A stretch of DNA of 64,000 bases, taken from Erythroxylum novogranatense (taxonomy: Eukaryota > Streptophyta > Magnoliopsida > Malpighiales > Erythroxylaceae). The notes beneath the pieces were generated by a model. It was not told the origin of the DNA and ran no database searches. It was given only the letters and a program-made list of their open reading frames with translations. Positions 1 to 12,706 of the stretch are shown in pieces. Each line of letters begins with the position of its first letter. Within the stretch, counting starts at the first letter, position 1. The translations under genes were made by a program, and so were the position numbers. The stretch is from NCBI GenBank assembly GCA_029891385.1, contig CM057233.1:34516540-34580539 (forward strand). The letters run 5' to 3'.

Positions 1-799
1 CTTAAAGTGTCCTAAGGTAGTTTTCTATTTAGGTGACTCCTTTAAATGTGATTGAGAGCTTTGCAGAAGAGTACAAACTCAAGATAAATGAGGAAGATAA
101 ATTAGTTCAGTTAAATTGTTGTGTCTATAATTTTGGCTTTATTTCTATATCCAATTGCAAGGTGTATATGGAGAGAGTTGTTTCTCATAAGGTAAGACTT
201 CCATTCATATCTCTGTCTTCTGCCTCTGCAATTATATGTACAACAGTCCTGTTTTACATGTTAGCCACCTTGTGCAAAATATGACAGAAAATCTGTTTAG
301 ACTCACTGTGGCAAAATAGGCTTGGAATTTATGAATTCCATCCCTTCTCTTACGAATCTTTTGGGAAAGTATATGAATGAGGTCATTAACTAACGAGAAA
401 ATTCGTAATTGAAGGGAGTCATGCATTAATCAAACAGATGCTGTCTGGCTGTCATTAGGTGGATGGAGTTTTTGTAACATGGTAGTTTTTCCGTGCGAGA
501 AGGCGCTTATTTTTTTGGCATTTCATATTTTTTGAAATATAGATTTTTGGTCAGAGGGATATCAGAAAAGCTAATTTGGGAAAACTATAGAATCTTGAGA
601 CCGAGTTACTTTTCTTCTTGGAGTTGTATTGTGAATCTAAGTGTGATATTAGGACCCAAATTTGCTTTTCTTGTTCTTCTGTTTTATGAATGCTGATTCT
701 CTTGCTGCCACGATGAATATTTCTTTGCATTGCAAAGTATGTATTTAGAGACACCCTTTTAGAGAAATTATTTTTTTCTTGAATCTGGCTTCTTTGCAG
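1..799 (+). other. Upstream part or intron of the DUF639 gene
   Basis: No exon of the DUF639 family could be matched here with confidence. The first recognisable coding exon of that gene begins at 800, directly after a pyrimidine-rich stretch ending in AG. This stretch is therefore best read as intron, with earlier exons left of the window. A short open frame at about 33-195, ending at a GT donor-like site near 193, could be an exon of unknown type, but its translation does not resemble the family and I give it little weight. Confidence 0.4.
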
Positions 800-3608
800 A
801 GCAATAAAAAGGATGAAATCCCAGTCAGAATCGTCACTTCTTTCTGCAATTCGGTCTTCTAGAAAAGAAAAAATTCTAGAAGTGGATGGAACAGTCACCA
901 CTCAGCCAGTCCTTGAACATGTAGGAATATCTACTTGGCCAGGTGAATTTAATTGAACAGTTATTCGGTTGCGTCTTCTTTTATAAATCTCATTTTCACC
1001 ATAAACATTTTAATCCAAATAATGTAGGTTTTTGAAGGAGCTTTTAGAACACAATATGTTTCTTACTACTTTCAATTGCTTTCAATATATTATCATGTTT
1101 TAACATAAGATATACCTGCAGGTCGTCTGATTCTCACAGATCATGCACTATACTTTGAAGCTCTACGTGTTGTATCCTATGACAAGCCAAAAATGTATGA
1201 CTTGTCGACTGACCTAAAACAGGTTGTGAAACCTGAACTGACTGGGCCATGGGGTACTCGACTTTTTGACAAGGCGGTGTATTATAAATCTATTTCCTTG
1301 TAAGGCACGATTCAGTCTAAATAAATGTGATGAATAATACATTTGCGAATATACTTGGGATTTTAATCTCTCTTCTGTCTCATTCTGGAAAACTGAAAAC
1401 TTTTCTTCTTATCACTCTATTAGTTGTTAACCTTTTATGTTTATTTCATAGATCAGAGCCTGTCATCATGGAGTTCCCTGAGCTTAAAGGGCATACACGT
1501 CGTGATTACTGGTTAGCAATTATCCGGGAAGTTTTATTTGTCCACAGGTTCATAAACAAATATCAGATCACTGGAGTTGCTAGGGATGAAGCACTTTCAA
1601 AGGCTGTACTTGGCATTTTGCGACTACAAGCAATTCAAGACATAAGCTCTTTGAATTATGTTAACTATGAAACTCTTCTCATGTTTAATCTGTGTGATCA
1701 ACTTCCTGGTGGAGATTTGATCCTAGAAACACTTGCAAACATGTCTTCCACGAGAGAATTAGACCGGACCAGCAATCATACCGCTGGGGATGGAATGTAC
1801 TCAGTCTCAGCCTTGGCCATGGTTTCAAATTTAGGGTTTGTGTTTGGAACAAGTTCAAATGCACCATATGAGTCTGGCCTTGCTGTGGGTGAGATAGCTG
1901 TTGGAGAGATTAGCGTGTTGGAAAGAGCAGTTAAAGAATCTAAAAGCAACTACAAGAAGGTGGTTCTTGCACAAGAGACAGTGGATGGAGTTAAAGTAGA
2001 TGGCATTGACACCAATGTAGCTGTAATGAAGGTAAAGCTGCTGATGAACATATTTTGTTTGGATTAATTTACGAAGAGATTGCTGAAGTAATGATGGTGA
2101 AGAAGAGAGTTTGCTAGGGATTTTCATTCCCTTTTGTTTTTCATGTCGCATGTGGTGCACAGTCAGCGGAAAGATAAAATGGAGTAAAGAACTATTATAT
2201 ATGTGAGTTAACAGTTAATGTCCTAGGGTTAAGAAGGGAAATGAGGGTAATAAAAAATTCCATGACTCTCTCTCTGTATTGCAATATAAAGATAATGTGG
2301 ACCAGTAGGGAAAGTTTCCTGGGAAGTAGTTTTGAATTCATTTTACCTTTATCTAAACAAAGAAAGTTGATCCCTTTACAAATTTCTTTTTAACAATTTT
2401 TTTCTCTTTATTTCATCCACTAAACAAAACTTAGCTTAATGGTTGTACTTTATTTGTAGTTTTATTTTATGGGGTTGATTTGCTTAAGAAATAAGAATGT
2501 ATGTGGTTTTTATGAGAATTTTCATTAGCAATTGCTGTTTCCTATGATGTAGACAAATGCTGGTACAATGTAATTGGAAAGCGACTTACCTCAAACTTAA
2601 CATTTTGACTATTACATTTATTTAACTGTTGCAATTTAAGTTCGTAGTATATAACAGGCATTGTCTTTTTATTGGCTGCTGCTTTTGCAGGAATTGCTTT
2701 TCCCAGTTTTGGAAGTTGGGAAGTTGCTTCGTTCATTGCTATATTGGGATGATCCTACCAAGTCTTTGTTGTTCTGTTTGGTTTTTAGTTATGTCATTTG
2801 GAGGTAAAACATACTTCCTATCATAAAAACTAGTGCAGAGAATTGAAAGTTATTAGGTTAAAGGCAAGGAGAAGATTGAAATTATATTCTGATGGTCGAA
2901 AAAAGAGCTTAAAGCCCTTTGCAAAGTGCTTGCTATTATTTTTTTAATTAAACTGGTCGATTTCATTTCTGAGTACTTTTACAATGTGCGTTTTTAGGGG
3001 ATGGCTGGGCTATGCTTTTGGAGTTCTACTCGTATTTTTGGCAGTCTTTATGGTGCTAACTCAATGGTCTAACAAAGGAAGGCCTATTGATGCACTCAAG
3101 GTGGTAGCACCTCCACCAATGAACACAATGGAGCAACTTTTGGCTGTTCAGAATGCAATATCCCAAGTTGAACAGCTCATACAGGATGGAAATATTTTCC
3201 TGCTCAAATTACGTGCCTTATTGCTTTCCATTTTCCCTCAGGTCCGCTTCTTGTCCTTGCATACTTGTATGATCTGCTTCTTTCTTCATAACCATCCCAT
3301 GCACTTGTCCTTGGTTAAGTATTATTTAATATAGGCAAGAACTGTGTTTCCAATTTGGCTTTTGTTTATGAAATGACCAGGCAACTGAGAAATTTGCAGT
3401 GACCCTTATAGCGGTGGCTTTAGTCCTGGCTTTCATACCTATCAAGTACATGGTACTGTTCACTTTATTGGAGATATTTACGAGGTATTCGCCTCTAAGG
3501 AGAGGGAACTCAGAGAGATGGGAAAGGAGATTAAGAGAGTGGTGGTTTAGCATTCCAGCGGCTCCTGTACTTCTTGAAAGAGAAAAGGACGATAAAAAGA
3601 AGAAATGA
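800..3608 (+). CDS. DUF639 family membrane protein, 5'-partial (At3g18350-like)
   Basis: Exons read as 800-942, 1122-1299, 1452-2031, 2691-2803, 2998-3241 and 3381-3608, with GT..AG borders and phases that join without a break. The stop is TGA at 3606-3608. The protein matches the plant DUF639 family from about its middle onward: SQSESSLL, then EHVGISTWPGRLILTDHALY (a GRAM-like fold), GPWGTRLFDKAV, VMEFPELKGHTRRDYW, NLCDQLPGGDLILETLA and REWWFSIPAAPV. Hydrophobic segments lie in the exons at 2691, 2998 and 3381, suggesting a membrane-anchored C-terminal half, and the tail is basic (KDDKKKK). The molecular function of this family is not established. The N-terminal third is missing because the window starts inside the gene. 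It converges on the VQ gene. From memory, this neighbour pair also exists in Arabidopsis. Exon borders are by eye; family assignment is firm. Confidence 0.9.
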
Positions 3609-4678
3609 CCCCGTTAGTTCCATTGCCTCTAAAATTGTACATGTCCTGTAATGTTCTCAAACAATCATCTTAACTGTAAAGCTCATCAAACACATGACTT
3701 GACAGTGACATCACATCACCTGTAGAAAGGAGCTATCGGTAAAAAATAAAACATCCATTTGCCTACATAAGGTCGATAGAGACGAACTTGCCTGGAAAGT
3801 GGTAGCTTTTATTTAGCTCTTGGAAGAATGAAACCAGTTGCAGCATAATGAAATGCATAGCATAGGAGTATGAGTTTCGTACATGCACCTTGAAACAAGA
3901 TAAAAGCACTTAGTAGGCTTTCTCGCAGCCCTCAAGACTAAAATAACCGCATAACAAAAGATGTTGATGGATATTCAAGAATTTTTCAATTAAGTCTGTT
4001 CATTTGGTTGGAAGTTGGCAAGTGATTCACTAATCACAACTGGATCAGGAACAGCAGCTATAATTCAGAAAATGATCCTCCCTTGTCTTCCCGACCCCCT
4101 TCCCTATTAGTGGTGTGTGCTGCATCCCCCTTTGCCAAATTGCCCGTTACAGACACTACTTTCTTCAATTTTCTGGATGAAGAGCTTAAATGTGAGGGGA
4201 TGTCTAGTAACTAAGCTTGTTGGATGAACATGGTTTCCAGCTCTTATCTTCCCAGGTTTCAGATACTTTTCGTGATTTTATGCTCTTCTTTCAACAATCA
4301 AAAGCAATCCCAAATGACAATTGATCATCACCAACTAGCAATCAACATGGAACCAACAGGAGAACACGAATATAAGCTGGAATCTTCATCTTTCAGGACA
4401 TATTTATCCGATGATCTCATGAATGTATCTTGATCAACAAAGTAGATGAGAAGAAAATGAAGACACTCTTCTTTGTTTTCTTTTTACTCCTTTTTCCGGT
4501 CTAAGACTCTAATTAATACAAGAATACATGGAACATTATTGTAGAGTATTTATTCTCAAAAGACAAATAAAAGAATGGCTATGACAACACCTATTGCATC
4601 AAAAATGAACCCAGAAAACAAAAAATTCTACCCAATGAAAGCAGTTAAAACCCCAAAAAGAATCACCAATTCAGATCT
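3609..4678. other. Intergenic region between convergent genes
   Basis: This is 3' flanking sequence of the DUF639 gene on the left and the VQ gene on the right. It holds presumed 3' UTRs of both. I see no gene, RNA or repeat in it. Confidence 0.6.
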
Positions 4679-5320
4679 TTAGTATTCGCGAAACTCATCC
4701 ATCCCCTCCGTGGTAGAAGATGATGAAATGGGCGCTCTGATATTTGGAGAACTGAGAAACAGAGGATCGGTGTAACTGTAAAATGAAGGATTCGGGCACA
4801 AAAAATGTGCTGAAGTTGGTGTAAAGACCGGAATATGAGGCATATAAGGATTAGGAGGCTCAAAAATTGGAGGAACAAAACAAGAATTCACTCGTCTGTC
4901 ACCTACGCTCCCGCAGTTCTCGTCCGTGATCACCGATGACGACTCATTATCATCATTTCCAACAATCTTCCCGTTCTTATTGCTTCCCTCGGCAATACCC
5001 TTCTCCAGTTTCACTTGCGTCATCGTTGATTGGTCGCTGTCGGAGCGAGAAAGTCCCGTCAGCTTTTGAACCAAGGCCATGAAATCTTTAGGGTGTGTGT
5101 GGATGACTTTGGGAGAGTGTGTGTATATGATGACAGGGTGGCGTTGCAGCGTCTTGCTGGAGCGGTTGACACCGAGGGAGGAGGAGGAAGATGATGATTT
5201 CTTGTTGATCATGTAGGAGTCCGTGTTTACTCTCAACGGTGGTGGGCAAAAGCCATTGTTATTGTTGCTAGTTTTGGCCTTTGCTTGGTTATGATGAAAA
5301 TGTGTGGGAGTGGGACTCAT
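4679..5320 (-). CDS. VQ-motif protein (VQ20-like)
   Basis: An intronless frame of 213 residues. The defining VQ motif is FMALVQKLTG at residues 80-89 (F80, V84-Q85, T88-G89), preceded by the typical HPVIIYTHSPKVIHT at residues 61-75. The N-terminal part has an Asn run and a run of Ser (43-48), and the C-terminal half is acidic and Ser/Pro-rich, as usual for these disordered proteins. VQ proteins are plant nuclear cofactors that bind group I and IIc WRKY transcription factors through the VQ motif and tune defence or pollen programmes. The ATG is chosen because it is the only one upstream that keeps the conserved block. The gene next door is the DUF639 protein, in convergent orientation; as I recall, AT3G18360 (VQ20) sits beside AT3G18350 in the same way. 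The specific VQ20 orthology is an inference from motif context and position. Confidence 0.93.
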   Translation of the reverse strand: MSPTPTHFHHNQAKAKTSNNNNGFCPPPLRVNTDSYMINKKSSSSSSSLGVNRSSKTLQRHPVIIYTHSPKVIHTHPKDFMALVQKLTGLSRSDSDQSTMTQVKLEKGIAEGSNKNGKIVGNDDNESSSVITDENCGSVGDRRVNSCFVPPIFEPPNPYMPHIPVFTPTSAHFLCPNPSFYSYTDPLFLSSPNIRAPISSSSTTEGMDEFREY

Positions 5321-6100
5321 GTTGGTGATGTTTTCTTAAGACACAGTTTCTAAGATCACATATAAAACAGGAAACATGGCAAGTGTTTGCACGGTGAACT
5401 TCGCCTCAAAGATTGAAATTTCCTGGAAAATTAAGGCGGTGCATTGGTGATAGTAGTAGTAATAGTACATATATATATATATATATATAGGGCCTATAAA
5501 GTGGTGGTGAGAAGTCCACAAGAACTGAAATGGCTTTCTCCACTTGGTATTTGCCATGTCGATTTTTTAAACTTTTCATTTGTAGAAAATAAAGAAAATT
5601 GCGGGCGCTGCAAAGGGACGGTGGCCGTTTTAAGGGTACCGGCGATGTGGCCACCGGAGAGTGGTTGTCGGGAAGCAGTTTGGCAGGTGTTCTTGTCAAC
5701 GGAGATTTCGGTTGGGCAGTGGCGGCGTTTTTGGCAGGAAATTGAGGTCGTTTTATGTGAAAAGTACGTAGTGAGCCCAAATTATACACAAACTGTGATT
5801 ATTGAAACACATGCCTTTCTAGTTTTAATATAATGTGGAAATGTTTCTAGTTTTCAACAACATACGTGATGACATATAAAGGTTTTACTGTTTATTTTAG
5901 AGACATGATAAGTGTAAATTATTACATCTTTTATCCTCCTAAGCTTAATCCATATAATTTTTTTTATTACACATTTGAGCATGATTACTTATATTTTATT
6001 AGTTATAACCCATAATTATTTATTCTGAATTTTACTGTAAAATTGGCCTTAAGTTGAACTATTTTTTTAACTTAAGGACTGATATAATTGTGTTAATTAT
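5321..6100 (-). promoter_or_regulatory. Probable promoter and 5' UTR of the VQ gene, with an (AT)n microsatellite
   Basis: Upstream of the VQ start on the minus strand. An uninterrupted AT dinucleotide run occupies about 5469-5489, around 150 bases before the ATG, and could serve as a TATA region. Further upstream I see no clear gene. Confidence 0.35.
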
Positions 6101-7540
6101 GTGGAGATGATTAAAACTCTAGCAGTCTACGATCAAACACCACATGCATTAAAACGACAATCCATGCAGTAGCATAAGGAGGAAGCCAACAACAAAACGC
6201 ACAGCCAAGGAGCACCAAAGCGGCAACATGTAGCAGGTAGGAAGCATGAAGAAAATGGCAACAAACGAGAAAATACGCCAGTAATACACGCACACCAAAA
6301 CGCAACGCATGATGGACAAGAAATGACAACGGATGCAGAAGGTGGGGAGAGACCAAAACTCACCAACAGAGTGGGAAACAAGGAGCAAAACGACAACATA
6401 CAAACAAGCTGGCTAAGAAAAATGACAGCATACGGAAGCAGCAGAGGGTTAAAAGAGGCATGAATAGTACGCATGACCCAACATATTAATTTATCACATG
6501 AACAGTGAAATAGGGAAAGAGAGACATGAATAGCGGAAATGGACCAAGAATTTATTCGTTACATCAGTGAATAGGGAGGGAAATATAACAGAGAGAAGCT
6601 TACGGCAGAAACAAAGGGAGAGTAGCTAGGGGTCTCCAGATAGGGTATTTTTACAAGGGATGAAACATTTTTTTAGGAAAGATTTATCAAGAGCTAGATG
6701 TCCTGACCTCGATTCAGAGGTGATATTGATGTTGGTGACATGGGTTAAGCATTTCTTTCATAATTTTATTGTTTCTTTGATTGTGTTATCCTAGGCATAG
6801 TGATTTGAATTTTGTGTATGGATAATCGGTTTTTCGTTATTGTTCGGTTATTTGTGTATGAACTCATTGGGTATTATAAGATAATGTTTTAATGAGTTCG
6901 TTGAATCGTTTCATTACAAACTCATCGCTAGAATTTCGACATAATTCGTAATTGTTATGTTGAAATTCATATAGCGACTAATGATTCGTAATCATTAAAC
7001 ATCACCTAAGTTAAATGATGCATCGTATGTAGTTATTGCCTTAATTAATTGGTTTTCCTAATTCGTAATGTTACGGCCTAATTGAGTCTAGAGATCATAT
7101 ACTAGATTATTCGGTAGTTAGGTTTAATTAATAATTATATCTTGATTAAACAAAACCTAAAGAAAAACTCGAGTTAATTATTAACCCACAATTAATAGTT
7201 GCTAGGAGATATTTGAAAATAACAAATCAATGAAATATGTTTAATTAGGATGCAAGCTAAGATTGAACCAAAGAACCGAGTCCTTACCGAATTTCTCACT
7301 TTTATCTTTTTTTACCTGTTTTCTTTAATTTGTTTTTATTAGTTTTGTTTCATTTTATTTTCTTGTTTAAAAACCCCCGATAAACCTAAACATCAGTTAC
7401 TTTCATTTAATAAACTTTGCACACACTCTATGTGGGATTGATCTAGACTTATCACTACTATATAATAGTCTCGTTATTTTATTTTGACTAGCGTCATGAC
7501 ACACTATTAAGGCATTATTTAGGAGCAGAATTTCTATATT
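6100..7540. repeat. Unclassified repeat, probable old Ty3/gypsy LTR remnant
   Basis: Non-coding. The stretch near 7425-7490 (a TGTGGGATTGATCTAGACTT-like segment after a pyrimidine-rich, poly-T area) resembles the 3' part of Tat/Athila-type LTRs, which commonly carry a TGTGGGATTCGA-like motif there. Overlapping open minus frames at 6111-6474 are low-complexity and match nothing I know. Neither border is visible. Confidence 0.3.
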
Positions 7541-8069
7541 AATCTAAACAAAAGAAAATCACCAAAATAGAATTCACCACAAATAGAATAATATAAATCG
7601 AATTAGTTGGTATAGATTGATTTATAGAAGATAATACCAATTAATATTTATTAAATATTCATAGCTATTATAACTATGTATATAATTCTTGATGATTAAT
7701 TTTACTTGTAACATTTTGATTTAGTTTGGAGTTTAATTTTGTTTGTAGTAAGTTATTCCTAATTTGATAACACAAAAATAATGCAATAACAAGTTAATAA
7801 TTGAATTGTTCCTACTTTCATTCAAATTAATATAAAGTAACATAATAACAAATTAATATTAAGAGAGATTATGAGAATAATGAGAATTTGTAGCTTATTA
7901 ACCTATATTCCTAAATATATAAGAGGACTCCATATATAGAGTTACAAAGGATTACAAGATCAAAATAAAGATTAAAGATAAGTTAGAAGAGTAAGATAAA
8001 TCAACGTTAGTATTTTATAGTTAATATTTTATGTAATATTTGATATTATCATGTACTAATATTTTGCAA
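7541..8069. other. AT-rich intergenic stretch
   Basis: AT-rich DNA without a frame, a repeat border or a recognisable motif. It separates the LTR-like remnant from the copia fragment. Confidence 0.5.
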
Positions 8070-8800
8070 AATACTATTGTTGACTAACACCTGAGTTGAT
8101 AGTTGAGCATTGGTGAAGATGTCAATTGTCTGAACGCAAAATAATACAGAGACAAAGAGATGGTTCTTTGCTAGACATAATTGCGAATAAAGTGACAATC
8201 ATTTTTAATATTTTTATGCACTCAGGAAATACATCATCGATAGCAATTTAAATGACATTTTGGTTGTCATAATAGATGGTATTAAGTGATAAATGTTCAA
8301 TTCGCATATATTGTAGTAGCCAACAAAACCACACGAGTAGAGAAGTAGTTTTAACAAGGGCCTGATATTCAGCTTTAATGTTGGAACGTGTCAAAATTGT
8401 TTGTTTCTTACTTCTCCAAAAGATAAGAAAATTACCTAGAAATAAATGAAATCTAATAGTAAAAAGTTGAGTAATAGGGTCCCCATCCCAATTAGCATTA
8501 GAGTATGTATAGAGCTCTAAAGAAGATGATGCAAGTTGGATCCCTAAAAATAGGGTAACTTTAACATAGTGCAAAATATGAAGCAATATAGAATAGTGAG
8601 TGGTTCGAAGAACTATCATAAATTGACTAAAAATGTGAACTACTTAGGACTATGTTAGGATGAATAACCTTAAGAGATACTAAGCTCCCCAATAGTTGTC
8701 AATGTAATGTAGGATCATCCAAATGTTTGTCATATGTTGGTATACGACAAAAAATCACTATCATAGGAGTGGAAGTAGTTTTACTATCACTTAGACTTGC
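8070..8800 (-). pseudogene. Ty1/copia pol fragment (end of RT and RNase H)
   Basis: The minus strand reads, in order, a decayed DPTLH..LLGSLVSL block, FMIVLRTTHYSILLHILHYV, the RNase H core YSNANWDGDP, FLGNFLIFWRSKKQTILTRS, a KAEYQAL block and YYDNQNVI, followed by a DCHFIRN segment. These are consecutive blocks of the copia C-terminal region (family form: YSDADWAGDP, SWRSKKQ, TEAEYRAL, YCDN). Stop codons and substitutions show it is dead. No LTR belonging to it is visible, and it abuts the left LTR of the gypsy element at 8825. Confidence 0.85.
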
Positions 8801-8824
8801 ACAAGAGATGAGATTAGTTGCTAA

Positions 8825-9546
8825 TGTCAGGACACAAGTAGACTATCTTCAAGTCATTATATTTGAATTTACATGATAATTTCATACACGGAGGTAATGG
8901 ATTTTAGAGTTTTACAAATAATGCAATATTCAGTTGTACATATGTGATTGCAAGTTTTGGATTAGCCCTAAAATTTTAGGAGCATGCAGAGGACACATAA
9001 AATTAGTCTTCTATTAATTTTTTACTATTATTTTAGTCCTTTACTTGGACGCCAAGTTTGACAGTTGAAAACAGTGCATAGGATACATTTTTGTCTTTCC
9101 AAAATTAGTTCCCTTATTCTTTAAGATCTTTTGTATGATTCCATATTGTCTAGGTTGTTGCCTAATAGTATTAGGAGATTTCTTTCAAATATTTAGTATG
9201 ATTCCATATTGGCTAGGTTATTTCCTAATAGGATTAGGAGTTTTCTACTATAAATAGGAGTTATAAGGTGTATTTTTGTGTGTGTGATTCAGAATAAAAG
9301 CTTAAACTTTTTCTTCACAAATTCGAAGTTGATTCCATCATTTTTTTGTTGGTCTTTACACCTGTGTGGTTGATGACACCCTTGAGAGCTTTATCAACAA
9401 TTATGGTGCTTGGCTTTATCAACTGTTGTGGTGTTCTCTTAGTTTTCCCTTCAATTTTCAATATTTTACATTCATTGAAATTAACCTATTAGCATCCTTT
9501 GCTTTTATTCTCCCAAGTTCAATTAGTGTGCTTAGTTTATACATCA
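8825..9546 (+). repeat. 5' LTR of the gypsy element, followed by PBS
   Basis: Starts TGTCAGGACACAAGTAGACT and ends ACATCA, three bases before TGGTATCAAGC at 9550-9560. That sequence is close to the initiator tRNA-Met primer site TGGTATCAGAGC. It pairs with 18211-18764 with scattered differences, so the insertion is old. Confidence 0.75.
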
Positions 9547-9661
9547 AATTGGTATCAAGCATAGTTATTAGGGTTTTCATAAGCCTTAATGATCTATAAT
9601 TGAGTCTCTCTCACCTAAATTTGAAAGTTTCAAGTTTGATCTTACACAGTTTGCAACAAAT

Positions 9662-10713
9662 ATGGCTACAAACAATGTAACAATAACAACAACTACACCA
9701 ACAACAATTATGCTCTTTTAGGGAGTATAGATCGACTTTTAGATCATAAGATTGGTGGGATTCATGATCAAATTGAAGACATCAACAATTAGCTAAGCTA
9801 TTTGTAGATGCAAGATGTTAAGTGGAGATGTTTTATGCAAGGTAGAACCTAAGAATGATCACGTGAAAGATCTGAAAGGACTTACGATGATTTCGATGAG
9901 GAGCAAAAAGAAGAAGAAGAGGAGTACGAATCAGAAGAGGAACAACCAAGACATCCTAGATGTGGAGGATACATGTACAAATATCTCAACTTGAAGCTTG
10001 AACTCCTTGATTTTGAAGGTAAGCATGATCCTAAAGTTGCGTTAGATTGGATTCGTAGAGCTAACTGTATGTTTGAGTTTAAAGTCTTTACAAACCTAGA
10101 AAGTTTTAATTATACTATCCTTAAGTTAATCAGCTTAATGGGAATTTGGTTGATGACTTGCAACGTCGTTAAGATGGGAAAGAAGAAGAATTAAGACCTA
10201 GACTAATTTAAAACGTGAAATCAAAGCTAAATATGTCTATGATAATTATAGGCAAGAGAATTATGTAAAAGAAACAACTTTAAAACAAACTTGATCTGTT
10301 AGTGAGTATATTAATGACTTTGAGAAGTTAACGATGTTAAGTCATATCAAGGAGGAACCAAAATAGAATATGGCTCAATTTTTGGAAGGATTGAGTTTTA
10401 AAGTCAAGGATAAGGTGGAATTATAGCCTTATTACAACTATAATGAGTTGTGTGAACTTACTTTGCATGTTGAACAACAAGGTAATAAAAAACTTAATTG
10501 GATGTCATTTCCACAATTGAAGAATCCTATGACACCTTATAATTCTATCTCTTTAAGTTCTAAAGTTGATTCAGACAATAAGAAACAAGATGGGAAAGCA
10601 AAATGTACTTTAAACATAAGAGAACTTGATAAGAACAAGAGGCGATGTTTTAACTACCATGCGTAGAGGCATATTCAATCTAAATACCCTACAAACAAAT
10701 TCATGACAATTTA
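9662..10713 (+). pseudogene. Gypsy gag, broken
   Basis: Begins MATNNVTITTTTP and contains the retrotransposon gag block LELLDFEGKHDPKVALDWI and later SEYINDFEKL and MAQFLEGLS. A decayed zinc knuckle follows near 10640 (RCFNYHA, stop, RHIQSKYP), in which the second Cys and the Gly are lost. Several in-frame stops make it non-functional. Confidence 0.85.
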
Positions 10714-10723
10714 AGAGTCTTAA

Positions 10724-12140
10724 GTGATTGATGCTTTATTGAATGCTTTATCCATAGAAGAGGGTGAAAAGGAGTTAGATATTGGAGGACATTACGAGGG
10801 AAGAGTAGAGGATATGGTTAAAGGTGACGAGGAAGGACCTAATCCTATGATTCAACATGTTTTAAAGGTTGTTCCTTCTCTAAGTGAGTCCCAACACAAG
10901 CAATTGTTCCATACGAGATGCAAGGTGCAAGGAAGGATATATAATGTGATCATTGATAGTGGCTCTTGTACCAATGTAGCTTCCAAGGTGCTTGTGGATA
11001 AACTAAACTTGTCTACTTCAGATTGTTAAGACCTTACACAATTTGATGGCTTAATAAAAGGAGTGATTTGAAGGTGATAAAACAGGTGCTTATTTCCTTT
11101 TCAATTGGGAATAAGTATCATGATTAGTTACTTTGTGACATGATTCTAATGGGTACATGTCATATCTTATTAGGACGTCTATAACAATATGATTGAAAAG
11201 CTCAACATGATGAAGTCTTTAATTTCTACACCATTGAGAAGGATGGGAAAAGACTTGTGCTTGCACCTTTATATCCTTCTAGAGTACGTGAACTGGACAT
11301 AGAGCAATAAGAAAGGGAGAAATTATTAGGAAGAGTGGGGTTAGTCAAGAATTTTTTGAATCGTAAGTAGTATATGCATTAGTTTCGAAGGAGGTCTATG
11401 ACAATTTGGTTGATTCTTACCTACTAGAACTCAAGCCTCTTATGGATGAGTATGCTTATGTGTTTCCTAATGATTTTCCTTCGGGTTTTCCTCCTATTAG
11501 AGGGATCAAGCATCAAATAGACTTACGATTATAGATACACCTTTACCTAACAAGCCCGCAAATAGGTGTAATCTAAAAGAATTAAAAGAGCTTCAACGAC
11601 AAATCAATAAGCTTATGGAGAGTGGATATGTGCATGAAAGCATGTCACCATATGTTGTACTAGCTCTTCTTATACAAAACAAAGATGTTTCATGGCGGAT
11701 GTGTATTAATAGTTATACAGTGTACAATATCAGCATCAAATATCACTTTCCTATGCCTCATCTAGATGACATGCTAGATGATCTCCATGGTGTTCAAATG
11801 TTTTCAAAGATTGACATAAAAGAGTGTTTACCACTAGATTCGAATGAGAGAAGGTGATGAATGGAAGACATCATTCAAGACTAAGTATGGCTTATATGAA
11901 TGGTTGGTAATTCCCTTTGGTCTCACTAATGCTCCGAGCACATTTATGTGACTTATAAATGAGGTATTGCGCCCTTTCCTTGGTAAATTTATTGTTGTGT
12001 ACTTGGATGATATTTTGGTTTATAGTAAGAATAATGAGGAATATATACTACACTTGAGAATGTTTTTCAAAGTGTTGAGAAGGGAGAAGTTATATGGAAA
12101 GATTGAGAAGTGCACTATTATGATAGATAGCATCATATTC
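10724..12140 (+). pseudogene. Gypsy protease and first half of reverse transcriptase, broken
   Basis: An aspartic protease core, IIDSGSCTNVAS, lies near 10950. RT follows with stops: KHQIDLRL, the degenerate GYIRPS-like area, [12 protein letters not shown], and the catalytic block [12 protein letters not shown] at about 11996-12031. The frame ends at IDSIIF, exactly where insertion A begins, and resumes at 16311 with LGYIVSKDGF. Confidence 0.88.
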
Positions 12141-12531
12141 TGTAACATCCTGTTCCCATACTAAGGGTTAGAACCCTAAAATTTGATACATGTGAGATCA
12201 AGAGAGATTGAGAAAAATGCATTTCATGTTCATGCATAATGTTAGCATATACATATGTGAAATTGATTATTGCACAAATTAAAATAAAATATTCATGCAC
12301 TCATTTAACATTTCTGGGTATAAATGATTGTTTAATGTGAATATAATGTGAATTATGGTTTTGTGTCTTAAAAATTGAGTGGGAATGTATAAGTCGTGAA
12401 CTAAAATTTTTGGTAAAATTTTGAGAATTTTTTAGAATTTAAGGGTATTTTGGACTAGGAAAAATGCTAAGTGACAGAACAATTGGTGAATAGTGATAGA
12501 AATAAATGTCAAATGGTAATTAAAATTTTAA

Positions 12532-12706
12532 TATGTAACATTAAGATTTAATGACCTATGTCACTGAAAATTGGGAGAAAATTGGAGACAAATACACCTT
12601 CCACTTAAATGATTCATGCTTAATAATACTTAATTGTTTAGTCCATTTGTCTCCAATTTTCTCCCAATTTTCAATGACATAGGTCATTAAATCTTAATGT
12701 CACATA
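12532..12706. repeat. 61 bp inverted repeat (hairpin) inside insertion A
   Basis: Arms at about 12532-12592 and 12646-12706 are reverse complements with two mismatches and a 53-base loop. They include GACCTATGTCACTGAAAATT and its complement. It could be a small MITE-like fold-back or a transcribed hairpin. No flanking duplication was identified. Confidence 0.85.

Noticed and set aside
6111..6474. Three overlapping minus-strand frames of 81-113 residues
   Set aside because: Low-complexity, Cys/Leu-rich translations in several frames at once, with no ATG context or splice support. They sit next to LTR-like sequence.
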